Numbered from the stretch's first letter, positions 25,523 to 33,805 are shown. The stretch: DNA of 64,000 nucleotides from Konateibacter massiliensis (GCF_900184995.1 NZ_LT860098.1:191001-255000); one strand, 5' to 3'. A program made the numbers and translations. Notes: generated by a model not told the origin, from the letters alone.

Positions 25523-25762
25523 ATGGCAAATCAAAATCAGGTAGATAACTTAGTAGCTTTATTAGATGGATACGCAGAAAAAGGCGGACATCACCTCAAT
25601 GTAAATGTGTTTACAAAAGAAACTCTTTTGGATGCACAGGCGAATCCAGATAAATATCCTCAGCTGACCATCCGTGTATCCGGCTATGCAGTTAATTTTA
25701 ACAGGCTTACCAGAGAACAGCAAAATGATGTAATTGCACGTACATTCCACAATGCAATGTAA
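25523..25762 (+). CDS. Stand-alone glycyl-radical domain protein (GrcA/YfiD-like, minimal form)
   Basis: A 79-residue protein that is almost entirely the C-terminal glycyl-radical domain of pyruvate formate-lyase: [16 protein letters not shown] near residue 33, then RVSGYAVNF with the radical-bearing glycine at about residue 56, and [15 protein letters not shown] to the end. E. coli GrcA (127 residues) restores activity to oxygen-cleaved pyruvate formate-lyase; this one keeps only the essential piece. AAAGGAGG precedes the ATG and a terminator follows, so it is a single-gene unit. No glycyl-radical enzyme or activase lies in the window. A repair role is inferred from the domain. Confidence 0.85.
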   Translation: MANQNQVDNLVALLDGYAEKGGHHLNVNVFTKETLLDAQANPDKYPQLTIRVSGYAVNFNRLTREQQNDVIARTFHNAM

Positions 25763-25770
25763 TTACTATT

Positions 25771-25820
25771 AAAAAGAGAGATAGTCCAGATTATCATTAA
25801 CCCGAACTGTCTCTCTTTTT
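25771..25820 (+). terminator. Terminator of the glycyl-radical gene
   Basis: A 15-bp stem with one mismatch (25771-25785 with 25806-25820) ends in five T, right after the stop codon. Confidence 0.8.
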
Positions 25821-25832
25821 GATTCATTTTGT

Positions 25833-26046
25833 TTGGTGATTGTGTTTTATTCCATTACATTTTTATACCCTTATAAAATACTCCCCTTGTATTTTATGAT
25901 TGGTGATGGATTTGATGATTGTTTCAAATTCATTGTTGGTGTTACTGTTAATTTGGTGATGGATTGTTGTTCAATTTCATTCTTGTTATTGTTGTTAATT
26001 TGGTGGTGGATTGATGACCCATTTCGTATCTGTTACTGCTATTAGC
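25833..26046. repeat. Degenerate tandem repeats, TTGGTGATGGATT units
   Basis: Units beginning TTGGTGRTGGATT start at 25900, 25953 and 26000 (53, 47 and 47 bases), with a weaker copy at 25833. The T- and G-rich plus strand gives an open frame that looks like chance. It fills the space between two convergent genes. Confidence 0.6.
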
Positions 26047-26055
26047 TATTCACAA

Positions 26056-26556
26056 TTAATCCCAGCTAATAGTTCCCCCAGTAACCTTGAAACTGCTTGA
26101 GCCGCCATTATATACTGCCAATTTGCCATATCCGTCTGTCAATGATACTAGCGCTACATTCGGATTTTTTTCAGTGGTACCTATACTTGTACCATTTGTA
26201 AGAGAAATCGTACAAGTCGCCTCTACATCAGTCAATAAAGAAATGATTACCGCAATATACTTTCCAAACTTAAAACCATTGGTGTTACCTGTCGGATACC
26301 ATCTAACCGTCTGACCTACACCGACTGTAGCGCTGGCAAGTGGGTAAGAATAAAGAACCGGCCCAGAATTTACCACATTACCATCTTTGTCAACGATTTC
26401 ATAGGACAATTCACTCAATGAGTATACTTGTCCGCCAACGGTAATTGTGACTTCTGACAAATCTTCGGCTGTTGACAATGTTGCGGCATTTGCTACTGTA
26501 CCGCTGCTTATCAGCAGACATAAGGTTAATGCCATTGCTATTACCTTTTTTAACAT
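26056..26556 (-). CDS. Small secreted protein of unknown function
   Basis: A 166-residue protein with a clear signal peptide (MLKKVIAMALTLCLLISSG, cleavage near ANAA, residue 24). The mature part has alternating hydrophobic residues, Gly/Thr/Ser-rich turns and no cysteine beyond one in CTISLTNG, which suggests a beta-sandwich. No known family was recognised. AGCGGAGG precedes the ATG. It lies just after, in the same direction as, the BlaR1-like gene's neighbourhood but with a separate upstream region. Confidence 0.65.
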   Translation of the reverse strand: MLKKVIAMALTLCLLISSGTVANAATLSTAEDLSEVTITVGGQVYSLSELSYEIVDKDGNVVNSGPVLYSYPLASATVGVGQTVRWYPTGNTNGFKFGKYIAVIISLLTDVEATCTISLTNGTSIGTTEKNPNVALVSLTDGYGKLAVYNGGSSSFKVTGGTISWD

Positions 26557-26721
26557 ATAATTACCTCCGCTCTCTTATTATACAGCTGTATAATCGGATT
26601 ATACTATTGTATAATGATTGCGTCAATATTTATTTTACATTTTTTTCTTATTTTTTGATTTATTTTCTTAAAATTTAAATAGTTTTTACATAAACACTTT
26701 ATATTTCGACATTTCTTCTCG

Positions 26722-28407
26722 TTATTCGACATTCACTCTTCCGTCTAGCATTATTTCATAACCAGAAGTCCTGTTTGTCGTATATAAAAAATATTCTCCA
26801 TCATTTTCTGCCGTCATCTTAACAGAAAATACCTGCTCTTTATTTGAATACATTTTATACATACTACCATTGAATATATATCCGATTTCCACCGCAACTT
26901 TAGCTCCATTCGCCGTTGCCACTCTCTCTTGGTCTAATCTAAATGATATTTCTATTGTCTGCCCTTTTTCAAGATACCAGCCTTTTCCGTCTGGTTTTGT
27001 AAAAATCGCCATATCTGCCGAATTAGTGATAATATCCGGTATTTTATAATACCCATCCTCCTGTTCTGTCGAAATATTGGTGACTGTGACTGCAAAAAAA
27101 TCTTCCAGTTCTTCCTCACTTAGGATATCACTTGTAACCGGAGGAGGAGCATCTCCTTCAATCACTGCCGAACTGCTTGCCTTTGTCCCATTTGCAATCT
27201 GTTTTCCTCTGTTATACCAATCTTCCCCACTCAGCGGTCTCGCACCAATGATAACATAATCCAACACTTCCTCCGACACCGCCAAAGTTCTAACCGAACC
27301 CGCCGTAATAACGAGGAAAAAGACAACACCCAAAATAACCTTACCGCTGTACTTCTTCCCGGAGGAGATGATATTTCTCAGCCTGATTTTCATCGCCTTT
27401 GCCTCTTTGCACAGGCAGGTATTCAGAGCATTTTTCCTCATTATGGACTGCTGAATGGAAACCAAAATAGTCTCGGCATATTCCTGACGTTCCTTCAGTG
27501 GTTTATCCCGCATCACTTCATCGTCGCAGGATAATTCTATATCCATATCCGCTTCTTTTCTCATTATGTATACAAGTGGATTAAACCAATGTACTGCATT
27601 TGCCAGCAGTAAAATCAATTTATACCACAAATCATGGCGTCTGAAGTGCACAAGCTCATGATGCAATATATAATCTAATTCCTGTTTAGTATAATTTTCA
27701 CAAGGAAGTACCAAATATTGCTTGAAAAGTCCAATAAGCATCGGACTTGGCACCTTTTCACTGACTATGATAGACGGGAGTTTTTTAATACCTTTCCTCC
27801 CTGCAATTTCCTTTATACACTGTTCGGGAAAATCCGATTTTCTTGGACGCTGCCAGCGAAATATCATTTTCTTTTGGAGCTTATATAAAAACAAATGATA
27901 GGCAAAGAAAATTAAAGCACCAATCATCCACAACAGTAACATAATATTGATTAGGGTAATTGATGCCTTTATGTCATTTTTCACATCAGCTATACGTGCT
28001 TCCAGTGAAACATTTATCTTCTGTGTATTTAATGTATGTTCTTTCTTCGTATCTGCACTTAGAATGTCTGTATTCGTATTAATATTGTACTGCACCTGTT
28101 CCGTGCCTGCCTCTGCGCTTCCTATATTTGCACTGTCATTCTCCGCATGCTGTCCATCACTTTCACTTATGCTCTCGCCTTTTTCCTCCGCAAATTCAAT
28201 AACCGGAACCTCAATTTTAATTGGCTCTACGTCAATCGTTATCTGTATCGGAATGATTAAATATAGTGCAATCAAAAGCCAAATAAAATATTTATATTTT
28301 GCAGTATACCTTTTACTCAAAATCGGAGTTGCCGTCTTTAGCACTAAGATTATAAATCCGGCTATCATAGACTTTTCAATTATTGTAGCAAAAACTATTT
28401 CCGCCAC
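26722..28407 (-). CDS. BlaR1/MecR1-type M56 metalloprotease receptor
   Basis: A 561-residue membrane protein. Helices in the first ~60 residues and near 150-170 surround a cytoplasmic M56 zinc-protease domain with HELVHFRRHD (HExxH) near residue 250 and a distal Glu region DIELSCDDEV near 292. After a further helix near 355 comes a ~190-residue extracellular domain that is beta-rich and shows no penicillin-binding serine motif (no SxxK). It pairs with the BlaI-type repressor gene 14 bases upstream. Known members cleave the repressor on ligand binding. Without a penicillin-binding domain the signal is unlikely to be a beta-lactam in the usual way. Confidence 0.82.
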   Translation of the reverse strand: MAEIVFATIIEKSMIAGFIILVLKTATPILSKRYTAKYKYFIWLLIALYLIIPIQITIDVEPIKIEVPVIEFAEEKGESISESDGQHAENDSANIGSAEAGTEQVQYNINTNTDILSADTKKEHTLNTQKINVSLEARIADVKNDIKASITLINIMLLLWMIGALIFFAYHLFLYKLQKKMIFRWQRPRKSDFPEQCIKEIAGRKGIKKLPSIIVSEKVPSPMLIGLFKQYLVLPCENYTKQELDYILHHELVHFRRHDLWYKLILLLANAVHWFNPLVYIMRKEADMDIELSCDDEVMRDKPLKERQEYAETILVSIQQSIMRKNALNTCLCKEAKAMKIRLRNIISSGKKYSGKVILGVVFFLVITAGSVRTLAVSEEVLDYVIIGARPLSGEDWYNRGKQIANGTKASSSAVIEGDAPPPVTSDILSEEELEDFFAVTVTNISTEQEDGYYKIPDIITNSADMAIFTKPDGKGWYLEKGQTIEISFRLDQERVATANGAKVAVEIGYIFNGSMYKMYSNKEQVFSVKMTAENDGEYFLYTTNRTSGYEIMLDGRVNVE

Positions 28408-28421
28408 AACTCACACACCCT

Positions 28422-28808
28422 TTATCCTTCGTCTGAAATCTTGTCAATAAATCTTCTCAGCTCTTCCAAATCATCGTTATTAATTACTTTTCCCTTATAC
28501 AGTGTTGTGATAAGGTCACTAATTGAATTCCCGTAAAGCTTTTCTAAATTCAGGCTGCCTTCCTTGACCTTGTACTCTTTCTCCGTTACGAGAGCAGAGT
28601 AATAATTGCGTTCCCTCTTCTCACATTGAAGAAAACGTCTCTCCGTCAGTCTTGAAAGCACTGTCATAAGTGTGGATAAAGCCCACTTTCTCTTTCCTGC
28701 CAGCTTCTCCAAGATATAGTTTGAGGTAACCGGCTCATCTGCCTCCCATATTATAAGCATTATTTCAAGTTCTGCGTCCCCAAGACGCTTAATCGTATCT
28801 TTTTTCAT
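28422..28808 (-). CDS. BlaI/MecI/CopY-family repressor
   Basis: A 128-residue winged-helix repressor (residues ~5-80: RLGDAELEIMLIIWEADEP, then ALSTLMTVLSRLTERRFL) with a C-terminal dimerisation helix region. BlaI proteins bind as dimers and are inactivated by their M56 partner, here the next gene. It is preceded by a near-palindrome at 28829-28863 that may be its own operator. No beta-lactamase gene is nearby, so the regulon is unknown. Confidence 0.88.
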   Translation of the reverse strand: MKKDTIKRLGDAELEIMLIIWEADEPVTSNYILEKLAGKRKWALSTLMTVLSRLTERRFLQCEKRERNYYSALVTEKEYKVKEGSLNLEKLYGNSISDLITTLYKGKVINNDDLEELRRFIDKISDEG

Positions 28809-28828
28809 TTCACCCTTCTTCCAAACCG

Positions 28829-28863
28829 ATTAAGATGTCAAAAGGTGTTTTTGACGCCTTAAT
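28829..28863. promoter_or_regulatory. Inverted repeat upstream of the BlaI-type gene, candidate operator
   Basis: Two 15-base arms (28829-28843 and 28849-28863) match except at two positions, with a 5-base centre, 20 bases before the start codon. A TATAAT on the minus strand (28903-28898) lies just upstream. The sequence is not the classic TACA-TGTA BlaI box. Confidence 0.45.
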
Positions 28864-28938
28864 CTCATAACTTAATTCTAAAAACTTACGTTATCACATT
28901 ATAACATAAATTATATCGTTGTAACAGGATATAATCCT

Positions 28939-28990
28939 CAAATAATAACTCAAAAAGCACCCCTATGGATGCTTTCTGAGTTATTATTTG
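28939..28990 (-). terminator. Long A/T-rich hairpin after the secreted-protein gene
   Basis: A 14-bp perfect outer stem (28939-28952 with 28977-28990), extended inside by AAAGCA/TGCTTT. It follows the stop of the gene at 29018 on the minus strand. There is no long T run, so termination is likely but not certain. Confidence 0.5.
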
Positions 28991-29017
28991 GGAATTATGC
29001 TTCGTTCTTTATGCGGT

Positions 29018-29647
29018 TTAATCAGAAAATATAGAGTTTGCAGCTTTGTAAAAATTTGCAGTTACAGAATTTGCCAAATCATAGGTCATCTTGTTTATTT
29101 TCCAAGATCCTTTTTCTTTTACTAACTTAATTTTAAAGGTTTTCGTTTTGTATTTTTTCGCATAAGCGCTTTTATTATCTTTAATCGTTAACTTAAAAAT
29201 AGTATTAAATTCCCTTAACAGCTCTTTCTCTGAATAGTCTTTATCATAGTTTATAATCGCAAATAAAAGAAGATTGGTAAATGCTTGTTCGTAGGTTTTT
29301 GACGAATCTAAATATTTACATTTTACAGTAACAGTTGCATTGCTCCCCTTAACCGCTACCTTCTGCACAGAGTAATTCAATGACTTATTTCTTGTTTTTA
29401 TATAATTACGAAAAGCTGAATATGCATATAATTCCGACGGATCATAATCGTCCGTATTTTTTACATACTTGTTCATTTTTTTTACATCATATTTCTTTGC
29501 AGCCTTAAAATAATTATTAACAGTTGTTTTTACTTTAGTCTTATCAGATGCCGCAGCGGCAACCATTACATTGCCTTGAATAGGGCTCATTATAATAATA
29601 AATATAATGATGGCTGATAAAAACATGGATAATATTCTTTTTTTCAT
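29018..29647 (-). CDS. Secreted lysine-rich protein, NTF2-like fold suspected
   Basis: A 209-residue protein with an N-terminal hydrophobic signal (MKKRILSMFLSAIIIFIIIM) and cleavage near residue 33. The mature part opens with TTVNNYFKAAKKYDVKKMNKYV and ends with KEKGSWKINKMTYD, an arrangement often seen in secreted NTF2-like or lumazine-binding-like domains (helix first, then strands). Very Lys-rich. No function is assigned. Its promoter is visible at 29716-29743. Confidence 0.65.
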   Translation of the reverse strand: MKKRILSMFLSAIIIFIIIMSPIQGNVMVAAAASDKTKVKTTVNNYFKAAKKYDVKKMNKYVKNTDDYDPSELYAYSAFRNYIKTRNKSLNYSVQKVAVKGSNATVTVKCKYLDSSKTYEQAFTNLLLFAIINYDKDYSEKELLREFNTIFKLTIKDNKSAYAKKYKTKTFKIKLVKEKGSWKINKMTYDLANSVTANFYKAANSIFSD

Positions 29648-29715
29648 AACTCGTTCCCTTCTTTCGTTTCTCTGCTATTTTATCCCTAAGTTTTAAATAG
29701 CAATAACAAAAAATA

Positions 29716-29743
29716 ATTATACCATGGCTTGAAGAAAATGCAA
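29716..29743 (-). promoter_or_regulatory. Promoter of the secreted-protein gene
   Basis: Minus strand: TTGCAT (29743-29738), 16 bases, TATAAT (29721-29716), with an extended -10 (TGG before TATAAT). Confidence 0.6.
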
Positions 29744-29865
29744 CAAAAAATAGCCCGACGTTTTCAAGTACTGTATCTTCACACACTTTGTTCTTATTTT
29801 ATTTCTGCAAATTAGACATAACAGCTGTACAAATTTTCCTATTGTCTTACCTTGATTTTTATGTA

Positions 29866-30345
29866 TTATTTATTTAGTTCTTTTATAAATGCATCAATAT
29901 TTTCATGTGAAATTTTTAAGGCTTCATGGTTGCCTTTCATTACTGTTTTCATAATTGACTTATCAATAAACTTCATTTTGTCTATTCTTGCTTCGCCGCC
30001 AAAATCTTTTATAACGATTGCACTTTTTAGTAGTGTGGATGGGAAATTTGTAGTTAAGTATTCTTTTGCTTGTTCTGGGAACCCGCAGCAAAGAAATATC
30101 CCAACTCTTTTTTTACTTAACAATTCAACATTTTCTTTGCAAAATTTACGCATTTTCTTTGAAATTGCACCAACATAGATTGAGCTACCAAAAATGACAG
30201 TATCATAGCTTTCTAAAGCAATGGCGTTAGAATTAGTCTTGTCTATGTCAGTGAGCTTTGCCGAATCAGACAAGCCAGATTTTAAGTATTCTGCACAATC
30301 CGCTGTGCATCCATATTTACTTGAATAAATAATAATTGTATTCAT
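29866..30345 (-). CDS. Flavodoxin-domain protein
   Basis: A 159-residue flavodoxin-like protein. The FMN phosphate loop is SSKYGCTADCAEY (residues 8-20), followed by DTVIFGSSIYVGAISKKMRKF near 48-68 and LCCGFPEQAKEY near 88. It most resembles the HemG-like flavodoxin_5 group, in which a quinone-dependent protoporphyrinogen oxidase role is known for some members only. It lies three bases after the FMN-binding membrane protein and shares its TetR-controlled operon, so a flavin-linked redox relay is inferred. Confidence 0.8.
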   Translation of the reverse strand: MNTIIIYSSKYGCTADCAEYLKSGLSDSAKLTDIDKTNSNAIALESYDTVIFGSSIYVGAISKKMRKFCKENVELLSKKRVGIFLCCGFPEQAKEYLTTNFPSTLLKSAIVIKDFGGEARIDKMKFIDKSIMKTVMKGNHEALKISHENIDAFIKELNK

Positions 30346-30348
30346 TTT

Positions 30349-30756
30349 TCATTCTCCTTGTCTTAAAGCATTTTCTATCGCTTTTCGTATTGTGTCACTA
30401 CTATAAGTTGCAGAAGTAACAGCGTCTACTTCCAATGACTGCTGAGCTATGATACTATCTGTGATTTTCTCAGCTTTCTTACCTAACAACTGTTCATGTT
30501 CTAATATCGTAACACTTAGGACTTTTCCATTGTTTACCTCGACTGATACAGTAGCCCTTACTAATCCATTATCAGCACTTCCAACATAAACACCATCATT
30601 GATTGTGTCTATATCTACATTAGATACTTGTAAATCCGTAGGCTTTTGTGTTAGTACTATAGCGGCAAAGATACTAAATAAAACGAAAAGTACAATACCT
30701 ATTATTAGTATTACCTTTCGTAAATTATCCCTGCCGGCTTTGTTTGGTTCCTTCAT
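30349..30756 (-). CDS. Membrane-anchored FMN-binding domain protein
   Basis: A 135-residue protein with one N-terminal membrane helix (about residues 13-35) and an extracytoplasmic FMN_bind domain. Near residue 113 the motif DAVTSATYSS matches the covalent flavinylation site (S/T-x-A-T) at which ApbE attaches FMN to threonine. It resembles the RnfG/NqrC and extracellular electron-transfer flavoproteins in miniature. The start overlaps the TetR stop (ATGA). No apbE gene is in view. Confidence 0.82.
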   Translation of the reverse strand: MKEPNKAGRDNLRKVILIIGIVLFVLFSIFAAIVLTQKPTDLQVSNVDIDTINDGVYVGSADNGLVRATVSVEVNNGKVLSVTILEHEQLLGKKAEKITDSIIAQQSLEVDAVTSATYSSDTIRKAIENALRQGE

Positions 30757-31361
30757 TCCTTAACCCCCTCCATAAGTATTTTTACAAAATCATCTACAAG
30801 TTGGTCGAAATTATCATGTAGATGTAATTGGTTTGCGATAGAACTCATTACGAAACCGAGTAATGCGCTTACAATCATCCACGAAGTATTCCGCGTGTCA
30901 GATCTAAAAACTTTTTGGGCAATTCCGTTAGAAATCAAATTATCAAGTATATCTATTCCCGAATTGGTAGGTGTACAATCTGCGCTTTCATTTGCAAATA
31001 TGACATTTGTTCCGCTAAACATAATTGCTTTTACCATTTCCGACTCACTGCAAAGCTCTTTAATAAATGTGCACATAGTATTATAAAATTGTTCTTCCGC
31101 GGATAATCCTGGGTTCACATTTATGAGAGCCGTCACACCATCAAAAACTTTACTATAGAGTTTGTTAGACATATCCACAATTATTTCCGCTTTGTCTTTA
31201 TAGTAAAGATAGATAGTGGTCGGTGAATACTCAATTTTAGCAGCAATTTTCCTTATTGATAATTTTTCGTATCCCTCTTGCTCAATAATCTCAATGGCAG
31301 CTTTTATGATTTTTCTTTTCATTTCTGTTTTTTCAATATCACGTCGTTCTTTAATTCCCAT
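30753..31361 (-). CDS. TetR-family regulator
   Basis: A 202-residue repressor with an N-terminal helix-turn-helix (residues ~15-60; EKLSIRKIAAKIEYSPTTIYLYYKDK) and an all-helical ligand domain. First gene of a three-gene operon. An AAGGAG site precedes the ATG, a palindrome lies at 31374-31386 just downstream of the expected transcription start, and a consensus promoter is at 31403-31431. Autoregulation of the redox operon is inferred. Confidence 0.88.
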   Translation of the reverse strand: MGIKERRDIEKTEMKRKIIKAAIEIIEQEGYEKLSIRKIAAKIEYSPTTIYLYYKDKAEIIVDMSNKLYSKVFDGVTALINVNPGLSAEEQFYNTMCTFIKELCSESEMVKAIMFSGTNVIFANESADCTPTNSGIDILDNLISNGIAQKVFRSDTRNTSWMIVSALLGFVMSSIANQLHLHDNFDQLVDDFVKILMEGVKE

Positions 31362-31373
31362 ATAGTTCGCTCC

Positions 31374-31386
31374 TTAACACTGTTAA
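31374..31386. promoter_or_regulatory. Palindromic operator candidate for the TetR regulator
   Basis: TTAACA-c-TGTTAA lies between the predicted transcription start (~31396, minus strand) and the ribosome site, a classic position for an autorepressor. Confidence 0.5.
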
Positions 31387-31402
31387 TATAATTTACAATG
31401 CA

Positions 31403-31431
31403 ATTATACGTTACTACTCATGATGTGTCAA
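31403..31431 (-). promoter_or_regulatory. Consensus promoter of the TetR/FMN-binding/flavodoxin operon
   Basis: Minus strand: TTGACA (31431-31426), 17 bases, TATAAT (31408-31403). Both hexamers are perfect, so the promoter should be strong unless repressed. Confidence 0.8.
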
Positions 31432-31570
31432 TATATTTTTCCCTTTGCGCGTGACACTTTTTTGACACTTTAATGCAACAAAAAATAGGAATTTACTGGA
31501 ACAGCGCTAATATACGTGTTAAAATAGGTTACGGTTCTACCAATGCAGCACAAAGGAGTTTGTAAATACA

Positions 31571-32494
31571 ATGAAAAATAAAACTATAACAGGGCATGCC
31601 CTTTCTCTTTTTACCATTTTTGTCTGGGGAACAACCTTTATCTCGACAAAGGTGCTCTTACAGGATTTTTCACCGCTTGAAATTCTGCTTATCCGCTTTA
31701 TCATGGGCTATGCAGCATTATGGCTTGCCTATCCGCACCGACTGTCCTTGACGTCCAAAAAGCAGGAATGGTATTTCGCCGCAGCCGGTTTATGCGGTAT
31801 TACATTATATTATCTTTTTGAGAATATTGCACTTACCCACACACTAGCTTCCCATGTGGGTATTATTGTTTCGGTTTCACCCTTTTTCTCGGCAATTTGC
31901 AGCTGCATTTTTCTGAAGGAAAAACGCCCGGGCGCTCGGTTTTATCTGGGTTTTGTGCTTGCGATGGCAGGTATCTGCCTCATCAGTCTGAAAGGGGATA
32001 CCTCCTTTGAGGTTTCGGTAATCGGCAATATTTTGGCGGTTTTAGCGGCTGCAATATGGGCTGCCTACTCAACCCTTTTCAAAAAGATTTCGTCTTTTGG
32101 TTATTCCACTATTTCAGCAACCAGACGCACCTTTTTTTACGGGCTGCTGTTTATGCTCCCATGTGTTGGAATCATGGGCTTTGATGTAAATTTATCACAG
32201 GTATTTCAGCTCACAAACCTTCTCAATCTCCTATTTCTAGGACTTGGGGCTTCGGCACTTTGCTTCGTGACCTGGAATTTTGCCGTAAAGGTTCTTGGCG
32301 TTGTAAAAACAAGTGTTTACATATACATGATTCCGGTTATCACCACAGTTGTCTCCGTTCTCATTTTGCATGAGCCTATTACAGGGGCGGCTGTCGGTGG
32401 AATTGGCTTTATCTTAGTTGGCTTATTCTTATCAGAAAGCGGTAAAGACACAGAAGTAATTGTCTCTGAAAATCTAGGGCAGAGCGAAGGATGA
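31571..32494 (+). CDS. EamA/DMT-family metabolite exporter
   Basis: A 307-residue membrane protein with about ten helices in two EamA repeats (about residues 8-140 and 155-290). VWGTTFISTKVLL near residue 18 and the SHVGIIVSVSPFFSAICS stretch near 95 are family hallmarks. Members export amino acids, nucleobases or other metabolites; the substrate is not readable. It is followed by an aromatic-acid-exporter-like gene with a separate ribosome site, so the two are probably co-transcribed. Confidence 0.85.
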   Translation: MKNKTITGHALSLFTIFVWGTTFISTKVLLQDFSPLEILLIRFIMGYAALWLAYPHRLSLTSKKQEWYFAAAGLCGITLYYLFENIALTHTLASHVGIIVSVSPFFSAICSCIFLKEKRPGARFYLGFVLAMAGICLISLKGDTSFEVSVIGNILAVLAAAIWAAYSTLFKKISSFGYSTISATRRTFFYGLLFMLPCVGIMGFDVNLSQVFQLTNLLNLLFLGLGASALCFVTWNFAVKVLGVVKTSVYIYMIPVITTVVSVLILHEPITGAAVGGIGFILVGLFLSESGKDTEVIVSENLGQSEG

Positions 32495-32532
32495 TTTGCC
32501 CAAAAAGCTTGGCATACAGGAGGGCGTTTGAT

Positions 32533-33507
32533 ATGAAAATTTTAAAAATTGCATTTGGCAGCGCTGTTGCTATTATTTTGGCTGACCTGATAGGTCTTAA
32601 CTACAGTACCGCTGCGGGTATCATTACCTTGCTCACCATTCAGGATACGACGAAAGAAACCATCTTTATTTCCTTAAAGCGGCTGCTGGCATTTTGCTTT
32701 GCAACCCTGTTTTCTTTTGCCATCTTCAACCTGATTGGCTATCATGCCGTCTCCTTTGGCATTTTTCTCCTTGCCTTTGTTTGGATTTGTTATGCGCTGC
32801 GGTTACAGGATGCCATTGCAATGAATGCCGTTTTGGCTACTCACTATCTTTTGGAGGGAAGCATTCCGCTCTCCTTAATCACAAATGAATTTATGCTTTT
32901 ACTCATCGGCGCAGGCGTCGGTACGGTGCTCAACCTTTTTATGCCGGATAAAGTAAAGCATATTCGAAATACACAAGCAATCTTGGAGACTGATTTAAAA
33001 AAGGTGCTCTCCAAAATGTCTCGGTATCTTTTGCTTGAATTCAAAGAGGGTTACACCGATGATTGCTTTACGGCTTTGGAGGAACATATTCAAACCGGTC
33101 TAAAATATGCTTATGACAACACAAACAACAGCTTTTCACAGGATTCCCAATATTTTATCGATTATATGCAGATGAGAAAGCAGCAATGCCAGGTTCTAAG
33201 AAATATTTATGAAAAAATAATTTCTCTGAATCATATTCCCCCACAGGCAAAGGACATCTCAGATTTTATCGATCATATTGAAAAGAGTCTGAAGGAATCA
33301 AATAATGCCGGCGGACTTCTATTGGAGTGCCACGCCTTATTCCAAAAGTTTCAGGAAAGTGATTTACCTGCCACAAGGCAGGAGTTTGAAGCGCGGGCGG
33401 TTTTGTATATGATATTAAAGGATTTTGAATATTTTCTTCAAATTAAAGGGGAATTTGCCGCCTCACTTTCCGAGGAACAGAAGAAAAAATATTGGACGAC
33501 AGTTTAA
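32533..33507 (+). CDS. Aromatic acid exporter-like membrane protein (ArAE_1)
   Basis: A 324-residue protein with about six helices in the first 140 residues (KIAFGSAVAIILADLIGLNY, then TIQDTTKETI and GAGVGTVLNLFMPD) and a long cytoplasmic helical C-terminal domain. This fits ArAE_1/DUF939 proteins such as YqjA. The start at 32533 is chosen because AGGAGGG precedes it; the frame is open further upstream and overlaps the exporter gene, but without a ribosome site. The substrate is unknown. Confidence 0.82.
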   Translation: MKILKIAFGSAVAIILADLIGLNYSTAAGIITLLTIQDTTKETIFISLKRLLAFCFATLFSFAIFNLIGYHAVSFGIFLLAFVWICYALRLQDAIAMNAVLATHYLLEGSIPLSLITNEFMLLLIGAGVGTVLNLFMPDKVKHIRNTQAILETDLKKVLSKMSRYLLLEFKEGYTDDCFTALEEHIQTGLKYAYDNTNNSFSQDSQYFIDYMQMRKQQCQVLRNIYEKIISLNHIPPQAKDISDFIDHIEKSLKESNNAGGLLLECHALFQKFQESDLPATRQEFEARAVLYMILKDFEYFLQIKGEFAASLSEEQKKKYWTTV

Positions 33508-33614
33508 CAGACGTATCGCAATGCTGGAGATTATGTTAATTTTTTCATAAACTCTCTCACTGAAACATGCTATTTCTCATATTATATAGTGTTAAAGGTT
33601 AAGGGAGAAACAAT

Positions 33615-33788
33615 ATGACTGACTTAAATTCATTGAATTGTAGAGACGATTGCCACAATAATGGCTTAGGTTGTTTATTGCCAATTATTTTATTATCCTG
33701 CTGTAATAATGGTGGCTGGGGGCATGGCTGCGATAGTCGCGGAGATTCTTTCATTTGGATTCTTTTACTACTTTGTTTTTGCTCATAA
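33615..33788 (+). CDS. Cys-rich 57-residue micro-protein with C-terminal hydrophobic tail
   Basis: A short frame, MTDLNSLNCRDDCHNN and on to SFIWILLLLCFCS, preceded by AGGGAG eight bases before the ATG and followed by a strong terminator. It has eight cysteines (9, 13, 20, 29, 30, 39, 54, 56) and ends in a hydrophobic stretch. It resembles small clostridial proteins often labelled chorion-class high-cysteine or YjcZ-like, many of which are spore-associated. Having both its own ribosome site and terminator argues that it is a real gene. The function is unknown. Confidence 0.6.
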   Translation: MTDLNSLNCRDDCHNNGLGCLLPIILLSCCNNGGWGHGCDSRGDSFIWILLLLCFCS

Positions 33789-33805
33789 GGGCTTTGCTAT
33801 AGTTT

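Noticed and set aside
25833-26045. Plus-strand frame of 70 residues, hydrophobic and Trp/Ile-rich
   Set aside because: It lies entirely in degenerate T/G-rich tandem repeats, has no ribosome site and begins right after a terminator.
26722-28808. Beta-lactam resistance locus
   Set aside because: The BlaI/BlaR1-type pair lacks a penicillin-binding sensor domain and no beta-lactamase or mecA-like gene is adjacent.
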